Source: Cyanobacteria bacterium M_surface_7_m2_037
GTDB lineage: Bacteria > Cyanobacteriota > Cyanobacteriia > PCC-6307 > Cyanobiaceae
DNA: 12,840 bases
Direction: 5' to 3'
Assembly: GCA_016882585.1 (NCBI GenBank)
Contig: VGPP01000041.1
Coordinates: forward strand, 1 to 12,840
Below are positions 6,929 through 12,840 of the stretch, in pieces (position 1 is the stretch's first letter; each line of letters begins with the position of its first letter). The position numbers were made by a program, and so were the translations under genes. Below the pieces are notes generated by a model that saw nothing but the letters and a program-made list of their open reading frames with translations, was not told the origin of the DNA and did no database searches.

Positions 6929-6946
6929 CCGAGAATTTTTTCTCGG
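6929..6946 (+). promoter_or_regulatory. Small perfect hairpin in the psbA leader region
   Basis: CCGAGAA (6929-6935) pairs exactly with TTCTCGG (6940-6946) across a TTTT loop, about 70 bases before the psbA start. It lies just after an AT-rich stretch (6916-6924) that may be part of the promoter. If transcribed it would be a stem in the psbA 5' leader. I could not place -35/-10 boxes with confidence. Upstream of ATG 7015 there is only a weak GAGAGAG purine run (6997-7003). Confidence 0.45.
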
Positions 6947-7014
6947 GCTCCGTAGCGTGGCCGTGCCGCATCTGTGGCGCTCCTTTCATCTGGCTCGAGA
7001 GAGTCTGCTGATTC

Positions 7015-8091
7015 ATGACCACTGCTCTTCGCAGCGGCCGCTCCAGCTCCTGGTCACAATTCTGTGAGTGGGTCACCAGCACCGATAACCGCATTTATGT
7101 GGGTTGGTTCGGTGTGCTGATGATCCCGACCCTGCTGTCGGCCACCATCTGCTTCATCGTTGCCTTCATCGCGGCTCCTGCCGTTGACATCGACGGCATC
7201 CGTGAGCCCGTTGCCGGATCTCTCATCTACGGCAACAACATCATTTCCGGCGCTGTGATTCCCAGCAGCAACGCCATCGGTCTGCACTTCTACCCCATCT
7301 GGGAAGCGGCCTCTCTCGATGAGTGGCTCTACAACGGCGGTCCTTATCAGCTGGTGGTGTTCCACTTCCTGATCGGCATCTCCTGCTACATGGGCCGTCA
7401 GTGGGAGCTCTCCTACCGCCTGGGCATGCGCCCCTGGATCTGCGTGGCTTACAGCGCTCCGCTGTCGGCAGCCATGGCTGTGTTCCTGGTGTATCCCTTT
7501 GGTCAGGGTTCCTTCTCCGATGGCATGCCCCTGGGCATCAGCGGCACCTTCAACTTCATGTTGGTGTTCCAGGCTGAGCACAACATCCTGATGCACCCCT
7601 TCCACATGCTTGGTGTGGCTGGTGTGTTCGGTGGCTCCCTGTTCTCCGCCATGCACGGTTCGCTGGTCACCTCCTCCCTGGTGCGTGAAACCACTGAAAC
7701 CGAAAGCCAGAACTACGGCTACAAGTTCGGCCAAGAGGAAGAGACCTACAACATCGTGGCTGCCCACGGTTACTTCGGTCGCCTGATCTTCCAATACGCC
7801 AGCTTCAACAACAGCCGCAGCCTGCACTTCTTCCTGGGTGCCTGGCCTGTGGTGGGGATCTGGTTCACCTCCATGGGCATCAGCACCATGGCGTTCAACC
7901 TGAACGGGTTCAACTTCAACCAGTCGATCCTGGATTCCCAGGGCAAGGTGGTGAACACCTGGGCTGATGTGCTGAACCGCGCCAACCTGGGTATGGAAGT
8001 GATGCACGAGCGCAACGCTCACAACTTCCCCCTCGATCTGGCAGCCACCCAGTCGATCCCCGTGGCCCTCACCGCTCCGGCGATTGGCTGA
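7015..8091 (+). CDS. psbA: Photosystem II reaction centre protein D1 (D1:1-type)
   Basis: Core subunit of photosystem II in the thylakoid membrane. It binds P680 chlorophyll, pheophytin, QB and part of the Mn4CaO5 cluster. At 358 residues it is near the usual 360, with one residue less than Synechocystis D1 near the N-terminus. Key residues are present (canonical numbering, ours minus one): Y161 and D170 in YPFGQGSFSD, E189/H190 in FQAEHN, H332/E333 and H337 in HERNAHN, and D342. The C-terminal extension follows LDLA at Ala344, the CtpA processing point. Canonical position 130 is Gln (GRQWEL), the low-light D1:1 form; D1:2 has Glu. Marine and freshwater relatives carry several psbA copies, so this is probably one of a set. 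It has its own leader and terminator, so it is probably monocistronic. Confidence 0.99.
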   Translation: MTTALRSGRSSSWSQFCEWVTSTDNRIYVGWFGVLMIPTLLSATICFIVAFIAAPAVDIDGIREPVAGSLIYGNNIISGAVIPSSNAIGLHFYPIWEAASLDEWLYNGGPYQLVVFHFLIGISCYMGRQWELSYRLGMRPWICVAYSAPLSAAMAVFLVYPFGQGSFSDGMPLGISGTFNFMLVFQAEHNILMHPFHMLGVAGVFGGSLFSAMHGSLVTSSLVRETTETESQNYGYKFGQEEETYNIVAAHGYFGRLIFQYASFNNSRSLHFFLGAWPVVGIWFTSMGISTMAFNLNGFNFNQSILDSQGKVVNTWADVLNRANLGMEVMHERNAHNFPLDLAATQSIPVALTAPAIG

Positions 8092-8099
8092 TCCCTCGG

Positions 8100-8117
8100 C
8101 TGGGCTGCTCAGCCCAG
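8100..8117 (+). other. First hairpin downstream of psbA
   Basis: CTGGGCT (8100-8106) pairs exactly with AGCCCAG (8111-8117) around a GCTC loop, starting 9 bases after the psbA stop. No T-run follows. Together with the terminator hairpin next to it, it would give the psbA mRNA a double-stemmed 3' end, which may protect against 3' exonucleases. Confidence 0.6.
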
Positions 8118-8122
8118 TTGGC

Positions 8123-8147
8123 ACCCCCGCTGCGGCGGGGGTTTTTT
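8123..8147 (+). terminator. Intrinsic terminator of psbA
   Basis: CCCCCGC (8124-8130) pairs with GCGGGGG (8135-8141) around a TGCG loop, and an A-T pair can extend the base. Six Ts follow (8142-8147). This is a textbook rho-independent terminator in the psbA direction. Confidence 0.9.
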
Positions 8148-8156
8148 AATGCAGCG

Positions 8157-8840
8157 ATGCCAGAAAACCTCCAGCCCTCTTCATTGCAGCTGATCGATGG
8201 GCCGGCTTCGGCCCCCGCCACGCTGCTGCTGGCCCACGGCGCTGGCGCGCCGATGGACAGCCCGTTCATGCAGACCGTGGCCTGCGGTCTGGCGGGCCTG
8301 GGCTGGCGGGTGGTGCGTTTTGAATTTCCCTACATGGCCCAGGCGCGCCTGAGCGGCAAGCGCCGGGCTCCGGATCGGCAGCCGGTGCTGCTGCAGAGCT
8401 GGCGCGATCAGGTGGCTGCCGCAGCAAGCGAGGGGCCGCTGTTCATCGGCGGCAAATCGATGGGTGGCCGCATGGCCAGCCTGGTGCTCGAGGAGCAAGC
8501 TCAGGCCGCTGCCGTGCTGGGGTGCCTTTGCTTGGGCTATCCATTCCATCCGCCCGGTAAGCCAGACAGCCTCCGGATCGATCACCTCCAAACCTTCACG
8601 CAGCCCGTGCTGGTGGTGCAGGGCGAACGCGACAGCTTTGGCCGCCGCGCCGAAGTGGAGTCGTACGAACTGAGCTCAGCGGTGCAGCTGCACTGGATTG
8701 CCGATGGAGACCACAGCTTCAAGCCCACCAAGCGCTCCGGCCTGAGCGAGAGCGCCAATCTGGAGCAGGCGATCGCCGCCTCGCATCAGTTCATGGCACA
8801 AATCATGGCTTCGACTTGTCGAGATCGCTCGGACGGCTGA
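8157..8840 (+). CDS. Alpha/beta hydrolase family protein (Tex30/KANL3-like)
   Basis: A 227-residue cytosolic protein with an intact alpha/beta-hydrolase triad pattern. HGAG (27-30) forms the oxyanion loop region. The nucleophile Ser101 lies in GGKSMGG, the acid is probably Asp159 in VVQGERD, and the base is His186 in DGDHSF. The substrate is unknown. The GKSMGG elbow and overall size fit the bacterial Tex30/KANL3-like dienelactone-hydrolase-type group. ATG 8157 is chosen because the open frame upstream runs through the psbA terminator hairpin. It starts only ten bases after the terminator T-run, so it relies on a promoter inside or before the terminator, or on read-through. Its last 38 bases overlap a small gene on the other strand. 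Confidence 0.88.
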   Translation: MPENLQPSSLQLIDGPASAPATLLLAHGAGAPMDSPFMQTVACGLAGLGWRVVRFEFPYMAQARLSGKRRAPDRQPVLLQSWRDQVAAAASEGPLFIGGKSMGGRMASLVLEEQAQAAAVLGCLCLGYPFHPPGKPDSLRIDHLQTFTQPVLVVQGERDSFGRRAEVESYELSSAVQLHWIADGDHSFKPTKRSGLSESANLEQAIAASHQFMAQIMASTCRDRSDG

Positions 8841-8919
8841 GCACAAACAGCACACCACCCGTGAGGGCCAGTCCGATCACCACCATGGCTGTGATGGCGG
8901 TGCTGTAGTCGGTTTGCAT
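8803..8919 (-). CDS. Small single-span membrane protein, 38 residues
   Basis: A short open frame starting at ATG 8919. The N-terminus is MQTDYSTA, followed by a hydrophobic Gly/Ala/Val/Leu segment (about residues 8-27) and a polar tail SRPSDLDKSKP. The size and layout match the many one-helix subunits of photosynthetic complexes (photosystem, cytochrome b6f or NDH-1 accessory proteins). It does not match the PsbI/J/K/L/M/T/X, PetG/L/M/N or PsaI/J/M sequences I can recall. An AT-rich stretch with TTTGTAAA sits just upstream (8933-8926 on this strand). It overlaps the hydrolase 3' end by 38 bases. It is followed leftward by no close partner. Coding status is supported by frame composition only. 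Confidence 0.6.
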   Translation of the reverse strand: MQTDYSTAITAMVVIGLALTGGVLFVLSRPSDLDKSKP

Positions 8920-8946
8920 GCCGATTTTACAAAGTGTTAATTCAGC

Positions 8947-9627
8947 CTAGGCGACCTGTGGAAGGGTCTCCAGTGCGCTGGCCAGGCTGATCGGCTGCAG
9001 CTCCGTTGAACTGGTGACCTCCAGGATCCGCCCGATCGAGGCCGGCGTGTTCAGGGCTTCCACGCAGCAGCGGGCGACCAGCCGGCGTGGGATCGAATCG
9101 CTCTCTTGCTGGTCGGCGTTGCTGTAGCGGATTCCCTCCTGATCGAGCTCCGTCTCCCGTTCCGAAAGCCCGCCGGGGCGGATCACGGTCCAATCGAGGC
9201 CGCTGCGCTCGAGGCTCTGCTCGCCAATGCGCTTCCACACCAGGATCAGGCCGAACAGGTTGAGCGGATGGCGCCAGCGGCCGGCGCAGAGCGAGCTCAC
9301 CAGCACCACGCGCCGGATGCCCAGCCGCTCACAGCTCTCCACCTGGTGCTGCACGCCCCAGGCATCCACCCGCATCGGGCCGGTGAGATCCACCGAAGGC
9401 CGGGCCCCGGTGGCGATCACCAGGCCATCGCAGCCCGTGAGCGCGGCATCGAGGGCTACGCGATCACTGAGCTGCAGCCGGTGTTGCTCGCATTGTGCCA
9501 GGGAAGCAGGCACCACCGAATCCGGGCGCAGCAGCAAGCGCGGCTGATCGCCCACCCGCAGCAGTTCTTCCGCGATCCGGAAACCGGTTTTGCCCGAGGC
9601 GCCGCTCACGGCGATGGTGCGGGTCAT
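8947..9627 (-). CDS. Atypical short-chain dehydrogenase/reductase, NAD(P)-binding (NmrA-like)
   Basis: A 226-residue Rossmann-fold protein. The dinucleotide-binding motif is GASGKTG at residues 9-15, typical of atypical SDRs of the SDR_a5/NmrA/Ycf39-like kind. Other family features are LVIATGARPS, VVLVSSLCAGR and SGLDWTVIRPGGLSE. The classical YxxxK catalytic pair is not in its usual form, so it may be a reductase, an epimerase or a redox-sensing non-enzymatic protein. There is no export signal. ATG 9627 places the glycine motif at the very N-terminus as expected; the longer upstream open frame is not credible. It diverges from the small membrane-protein gene at 9673 across a 45-bp gap. Confidence 0.9.
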   Translation of the reverse strand: MTRTIAVSGASGKTGFRIAEELLRVGDQPRLLLRPDSVVPASLAQCEQHRLQLSDRVALDAALTGCDGLVIATGARPSVDLTGPMRVDAWGVQHQVESCERLGIRRVVLVSSLCAGRWRHPLNLFGLILVWKRIGEQSLERSGLDWTVIRPGGLSERETELDQEGIRYSNADQQESDSIPRRLVARCCVEALNTPASIGRILEVTSSTELQPISLASALETLPQVA

Positions 9628-9672
9628 CGGGTAGGTAAGACGTGCAATCGGTGCGCAGTATCGCGGCTTTGC

Positions 9673-9894
9673 ATGAAGCGCTGGCATCCACCTGAGCCTG
9701 ATGACGGCGATTGGCCCGTGGATCGCGGCCGGCCGTTGGGGCTGCGGCTGCTGGCGCTGCTCGGTGCGTTCTCGTTCGTGATGCTGGGGCTCAGCAGCCT
9801 GGCGCCGCTGTTGCATCCGCCAGAGCCCAGGCCGCCGGCCATGCCAGATCGGCCCCGCGATGCTCTGCTGAGCCTGTTGCGGAGCTTGGCGTGA
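9673..9894 (+). CDS. Small membrane protein preceding the GT2 glycosyltransferase
   Basis: A 73-residue protein of unknown family. The N-terminus is charged (MKRWHPPEPDDGDWP), with one hydrophobic helix at about residues 23-47 and a Pro/Arg-rich tail. The stop overlaps the downstream glycosyltransferase start in a GTGA junction, so the two are translationally coupled. It may assist or anchor that enzyme. ATG 9673 is the sensible start, since the frame is open further upstream only as a shadow of the SDR gene. Confidence 0.7.
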   Translation: MKRWHPPEPDDGDWPVDRGRPLGLRLLALLGAFSFVMLGLSSLAPLLHPPEPRPPAMPDRPRDALLSLLRSLA

Positions 9895-11108
9895 TCGATC
9901 TGGCAAGCATTCCGCTCCCAGCGGCCCTGCTGGTGGCCACCGCTGCAGCGGCCTGCCTGGGCCTCTTGATCCTGTTGGCCGGCCTGCAGCGCGTGTTTGC
10001 CGTGGCGCCCCGGCTGCAGCCGTTGCCAAGCCAGCCTCAGCTTCCCGCGGAATCCCTCACCGTGGTGATTCCTGCCTACAACGAAGCCGGCAACATCGAG
10101 GCCTGCCTTAGCCATGTGCTGGCCTCTGATTCCCCCTGCGCCGACTGGCGAGTGGTGGTGGTGGATGACGCGTCCACCGATGCCACCGCGGCATTGGCAA
10201 CGGCCACGGCTGCGGCAAGCGGTTGCCCGCCCGAGCGCTTTGCGCTGCTGCAGGCCGGCCCCAGACCCACAGATCAGCGCTGGGTTGGCAAAAACTGGGC
10301 CTGCAGCCAAGCCGCTGAACAGATCCACAGCGATTGGCTGCTGTTCATCGATGCCGACGTGCGTCTGCAGCCCGACGCCCTCCGCCGCGCGCTGGCACAG
10401 GCCAACAGCGATCAGGCCGATTTGCTCAGCCTGGCGCCGCGCCTGGCCTGCACCTGCCTGGCGGAGTGGATGGTGCAGCCGATCATGGCCAGCCTGCTGG
10501 GCCTGGGTTTTCCGATCGAGGCCGCCAATGATCCCGCCAGCCCAGTGGCCTTTGCGGCTGGGCCGTTCATGTTGTTTCGCCGCGCCGCCTATGCGCAGAT
10601 CGGCGGCCACCGGGCCCTGGCTGCTGAGGTGGTCGAAGACCTCGCCCTAGCCCGCCGGATCAAGAGCCAGGGCCTGCGCCTCCGTTACCTGCTGGGGCTG
10701 GATGCGCTGGAGCTCAGGATGTATCCCAATCTGGCCGCCCTCTGGGAAGGCTGGAGCAAGAACTGGTTTCTTGGCCTCGATTCCAGTGTGAGCAAGGCTC
10801 TGGGGGCAGCGGCCGTGGTGGTGCTGATGTTCAGCGGCCCCTGGCTGCTGCTCGGTTCAGGCCTGGTGCTGCTGCAGGTGATGCCGCTGCAGCAAAGCTG
10901 GTGGCTGGCGCTCATTGCCCTGGCAGCCCTGGGCATCACGCTTCAGCTGCTGCTGCGGCTCTGGAGCCGCAGCCAATTTCAGGTTCCGATGCGGTTCTGG
11001 TGGTTGATGGGGGCCGGCGGCCTGTTGGTGGGTGCCATCGGCCCGACATCCGTTTGGCGCACCCTCACCGGCCGCGGATGGACCTGGAAGGGCCGATCCC
11101 TGGCCTGA
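9891..11108 (+). CDS. Membrane-bound family 2 glycosyltransferase
   Basis: A 405-residue GT2 enzyme that transfers sugar from a nucleotide donor to an unknown acceptor. An N-terminal membrane segment (about 11-37) is followed by the GT-A domain: VVIPAYNEAGNIEACL (58-73), VVVVDDASTD (88-97), WVGKNWAC (131-138), the metal-binding DAD (154-156) and a likely catalytic ED (249-250). GWSKNW follows, and two or three C-terminal membrane segments lie between about 305 and 385. The WVGKNWAC element and layout resemble carotenoid or hopanoid-type GT2 enzymes (CrtQ/HpnI-like), so a lipid acceptor is plausible but not shown. GTG 9891 overlaps the preceding stop by 4 bases. It converges with the next gene, with only 4 bases between stops. 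Confidence 0.9.
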   Translation: MIDLASIPLPAALLVATAAAACLGLLILLAGLQRVFAVAPRLQPLPSQPQLPAESLTVVIPAYNEAGNIEACLSHVLASDSPCADWRVVVVDDASTDATAALATATAAASGCPPERFALLQAGPRPTDQRWVGKNWACSQAAEQIHSDWLLFIDADVRLQPDALRRALAQANSDQADLLSLAPRLACTCLAEWMVQPIMASLLGLGFPIEAANDPASPVAFAAGPFMLFRRAAYAQIGGHRALAAEVVEDLALARRIKSQGLRLRYLLGLDALELRMYPNLAALWEGWSKNWFLGLDSSVSKALGAAAVVVLMFSGPWLLLGSGLVLLQVMPLQQSWWLALIALAALGITLQLLLRLWSRSQFQVPMRFWWLMGAGGLLVGAIGPTSVWRTLTGRGWTWKGRSLA

Positions 11109-11112
11109 GGGC

Positions 11113-11289
11113 TCAGCTGCCGAATTGGGCTTTGATCGCCTGATGGGTGTTGGCTTGTTCGCTGAACCAGGCTTTGAGCAGATCCTTCGCCAGGTGGCGC
11201 AGGGCCTCGGCATCGGTCTGGGCATCGATCTCGCGTTTGAGGCGCTCCACCTCAAAGGATTGATTCAGGGTGAGTTCGATCGGGGCCAT
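11113..11289 (-). CDS. Small helical protein, NblA-like paralogue A
   Basis: A 58-residue acidic/basic helical protein with no signal or membrane span. It begins MAPIELTLNQSFEVER and continues with a second amphipathic helix carrying LRHLAKDLLKAW. It is clearly related to the protein at 12050-12235: aligned without gaps, 26 of 46 positions are identical by my count. The size and the pattern E-L-S/T-L-x-Q-x-F near the start, followed by two helices, resemble NblA/Ycf18, the adaptor that directs Clp protease to phycobilisomes. The resemblance is weak and the NblA C-terminal motif is not evident. ATG 11289 is the only good start. Confidence 0.7.
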   Translation of the reverse strand: MAPIELTLNQSFEVERLKREIDAQTDAEALRHLAKDLLKAWFSEQANTHQAIKAQFGS

Positions 11290-11394
11290 CGATCAACGGC
11301 GATGGGACCCAGCCACCGTATGGAGCATCGCCTTGGCGGGCGTAGCGGTGGTTACCCGGCCAGGGGGCAGGTCAGCGATCTCAAACGGTGACTG

Positions 11395-11402
11395 TTTGTA
11401 AA
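11395..11402 (+). promoter_or_regulatory. TTTGTAAA motif upstream of a small gene
   Basis: TTTGTAAA lies 66 bases before the start of the 54-residue gene, inside the 179-base gap 11290-11468, which otherwise holds nothing I can identify. The same motif, in either orientation, occurs at 8926-8933 and 11647-11654, also close upstream of small genes. It could be part of a promoter or a regulator site. Confidence 0.3.
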
Positions 11403-11468
11403 ACGCTGCGGCATTGCGCGTGGCCGCTCTGTGAATCCGTTAGGAGTACAGAACCGCAGGAGCCGTCC

Positions 11469-11633
11469 ATGCGTTTGAGCTGGAGCCAACACCTGAGCGC
11501 TGCTCGCACCCTGGAGCTGGTGGGTGATGAGCATGCCGGCACGGCCTTGGCCCTGATGGGCGTGGCGGTGTTGATGCTCCTGCAAGATCTGGCTGGGGCT
11601 GTCGAGTCGCCCAGTGATCAGCCTGGCGCGTAA
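11469..11633 (+). CDS. Small hypothetical protein, 54 residues
   Basis: Unknown family. The N-terminal half is polar (MRLSWSQHLSAARTLELVGD). It is followed by a hydrophobic helix (about 24-44, Gly/Ala/Leu/Met/Val-rich) with an acidic tail ESPSDQPGA. It is probably a one-helix membrane or membrane-associated protein. AGGAG at 11458-11462 sits six bases before ATG 11469, a good ribosome binding site and the strongest one in this part of the window. That supports real coding despite the small size. Confidence 0.6.
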   Translation: MRLSWSQHLSAARTLELVGDEHAGTALALMGVAVLMLLQDLAGAVESPSDQPGA

Positions 11634-11646
11634 CAAGCGTCACACG

Positions 11647-11654
11647 TTTACAAA
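11647..11654 (+). promoter_or_regulatory. TTTACAAA motif upstream of a small gene
   Basis: TTTACAAA, the reverse complement of the motif at 11395, lies 81 bases before the GTG start at 11736 and 13 bases after the stop of the preceding small gene. It may be a promoter element or a shared regulator site. Confidence 0.3.
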
Positions 11655-11735
11655 ATCTTCCTGATTCAGCTGTCGCAATGCGGCTGCAGCAGCGCTCGAA
11701 GTCCTTAGCGTTGCGCCAACCAACCGATTTGCGTC

Positions 11736-11921
11736 GTGTCCGAGCATCCGCCCTCCACACCGGAGCGTTCGCTTCAGCCTGCCAGCTTGAAATGGCAGGA
11801 GGATGGTGAGCTGTCGCAGCAGGATGTGTTCAACCTGGTGTGCAAGTTGCGTGCTGTGGAGCCGGGTCAAACCAGCAACGAACTTTGGCGTCTCGGCCAG
11901 AAATATCCGAGTCAGCGCTGA
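11736..11921 (+). CDS. Small hypothetical protein, 61 residues
   Basis: Unknown family. The first 16 residues are rich in Pro, Ser and Glu and look disordered. The rest looks like two short helices, DVFNLVCKLRAVEP and SNELWRLGQKYPSQ, with one cysteine. There is no membrane span or signal peptide, so it is likely a soluble cytosolic protein. The start would be GTG 11736, and no strong ribosome binding site is seen. Alternative in-frame starts would cut into the helical part. The amino-acid make-up and position between other small rightward genes favour a real gene, but no homologue is recognised. Confidence 0.5.
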   Translation: MSEHPPSTPERSLQPASLKWQEDGELSQQDVFNLVCKLRAVEPGQTSNELWRLGQKYPSQR

Positions 11922-12049
11922 TGGGCTGCATCACCGTGCAGCACGGATGGCTTGCGTTGAAGTGCTGATCAGCGGCTGGGTTGGTTGCCGTTGTTACGGG
12001 TCAAACGCATCAAATGATTACGTTGCTTGAGCCCTGAACGGTGTGGCTC

Positions 12050-12235
12050 ATGCATTCCGATCTGTCTGGTGGTGTTGAACTCTCCATTGGCCAACAGTTC
12101 GAGATCGAGCGCTTCAGCCGCGCGATCGATGCCACGGCTGATCCTGAGCAATTGCGCCATCTCGCCAAGCAACTGCTGCAGGCCTGGCATACCCAGAAGG
12201 CGGCCACGCACTGGGTGAGCAATCAGCAGGCTTAA
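12050..12235 (+). CDS. Small helical protein, NblA-like paralogue B
   Basis: A 61-residue protein homologous to the one encoded at 11113-11289. From residue 9 it reads VELSIGQQFEIERFSRAID and then LRHLAKQLLQAWHTQKAATH, matching paralogue A without gaps. LSxxQQFxIxxF is close to the start of NblA proteins (LSLEQQFxIRxF), and positions of L, K and Q in the second helix also agree. Charged, Gln-rich helices and no membrane span fit a cytosolic adaptor-like protein. ATG 12050 is preferred; GTG 12041 would add three residues. It ends 78 bases before the proposed mntC start. Function is inferred only from weak resemblance. Confidence 0.7.
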   Translation: MHSDLSGGVELSIGQQFEIERFSRAIDATADPEQLRHLAKQLLQAWHTQKAATHWVSNQQA

Positions 12236-12313
12236 TCCTGCGCACGATCGGGGCCAAGCACGCTTCGCTGCAGCGGCGATCTCCTTAGGGTTGAACCTGA
12301 GATTGTTCCGGGC

Positions 12314-12840
12314 TTGGCTCCAGTTGCTGCATCCTGCTCTGCTCGAGCATTCGGCAATCGTTCCCGCTGGGTCGCAGCGCTGCTATCGGCCCTGCTCGTG
12401 GGCTGCGCGACCCCAGAGCGCCGCGCCAAGAACGACCCCGCTGCAGCCACGGGCAAGCCTGTGGTGCTCACCACCTTCACGGTGCTGGCCGATCTAGCTC
12501 GGCAGGTGGCGGGTGATCGCCTGGAGGTGCGCTCGATCACCAAGCCCGGCGCCGAGGTGCATGGCTACGAGCCCACCCCCAGCGATCTTGAAGCTGCTCA
12601 AGGCGCCAGCATGATCGTGCAGAACGGCCTGGGTCTGGAGCGCTGGGCCGATCGCTTCGTGGCCTCATCGGGCACGTTGCCGAGCGTGACGCTCAGCCAG
12701 GGCATGCAGCCGTTGCTGATTGAAGGGGATGTGGCCGCCGGCAAGCCCAATCCCCACGCCTGGATGTCGCCCAAGCGGGCCGAGCACTACGTGGATCGCT
12801 TGGTGGAGGCCTTCTCCAACTTGGATCCAGCCGGTGCCGC
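12314..12840 (+). CDS. mntC: Manganese (or zinc) ABC transporter substrate-binding lipoprotein, 3' part missing
   Basis: Solute-binding protein of the cluster A-I (ZnuA/MntC) family, which hands metal to an inner-membrane ABC permease. Counting from TTG 12314, the N-terminus has a basic Arg16-Arg18 patch, a hydrophobic stretch and a lipobox LVGC with Cys31 as the lipidated residue. The mature domain starts with VVLTTFTVLADLA. Two of the four metal ligands are visible: His83 in GAEVHGYEPTPSD and His148 in KPNPHAWMSP; the other two lie beyond the window. The absence of a His-rich loop between them, and close similarity to Synechocystis MntC, favour manganese over zinc. No ATG exists in frame before the signal peptide, so TTG 12314 is the most likely start (ATT 12302 is possible). 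The gene runs off the right edge. Confidence 0.88.
   Translation, partial: MAPVAASCSARAFGNRSRWVAALLSALLVGCATPERRAKNDPAAATGKPVVLTTFTVLADLARQVAGDRLEVRSITKPGAEVHGYEPTPSDLEAAQGASMIVQNGLGLERWADRFVASSGTLPSVTLSQGMQPLLIEGDVAAGKPNPHAWMSPKRAEHYVDRLVEAFSNLDPAGA

Noticed and set aside
7054..8124. Minus-strand open frame of 356 codons opposite psbA
   Set aside because: The D1 protein is certain, and the antisense frame is His/Val/Gly-rich with no recognisable domain.
11352..11636. Minus-strand open frame of 94 codons
   Set aside because: It covers the plus-strand 54-residue gene that has a good ribosome binding site, and it runs through intergenic DNA without a plausible protein pattern.
1..12840. CRISPR array, insertion sequence, integrase or defence system
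   Set aside because: I found no direct-repeat array, transposase motif, terminal repeats or known defence domain in any frame.

Overview
The window looks like a GC-rich picocyanobacterial chromosome (Synechococcus/Cyanobium type). The main evidence is a full-length psbA encoding photosystem II D1, an MntC-like manganese-binding lipoprotein, a DUF2605 protein and a DUF697 protein, all set in dense, short-spaced gene order. I see no insertion sequence, integrase, CRISPR array, rRNA or convincing tRNA. Most of the window is housekeeping, with an accessory-looking small-gene stretch near the right end. No gap between genes exceeds about 190 bases.

Left part (1-5353). A 3'-truncated thrS runs leftward off the window. 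A DUF2605 gene diverges from it and meets, tail to tail with overlapping stops, a secreted or membrane-anchored lysozyme-like protein related to lambda endolysin (GH104). Four leftward genes follow: a cation diffusion facilitator overlapping a 160-residue unknown, then an RGG-like low-complexity protein, then trpS. An 11-bp perfect inverted repeat covers the trpS stop.

Middle (5354-8946). A DUF697 protein with a degenerate GTPase-like region precedes psbA. The 186-bp psbA leader carries three phased copies of TTCATGAA inside a large palindrome, plus a separate small hairpin. psbA encodes a D1:1-type protein (Gln at canonical 130) and is followed by two consecutive hairpins, the second a clear intrinsic terminator. 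An alpha/beta hydrolase starts ten bases after the terminator T-run. A 38-codon single-span membrane protein sits on the opposite strand, overlapping its 3' end.

Right part (8947-12840). An atypical SDR oxidoreductase diverges from a two-gene unit: a small membrane protein, then a GT2 glycosyltransferase with a 4-base GTGA overlap. Next come four small genes. The outer two are clear paralogues with a faint resemblance to NblA phycobilisome-degradation proteins. The window ends inside the mntC-like gene, which would supply the manganese needed by the oxygen-evolving complex that D1 ligates, although the two genes are not an operon.

No complete new system is proven here. The best leads are the psbA upstream palindrome array, the NblA-like paralogue pair, the pseudo-GTPase, and the recurring TTTACAAA/TTTGTAAA motif in front of small genes.
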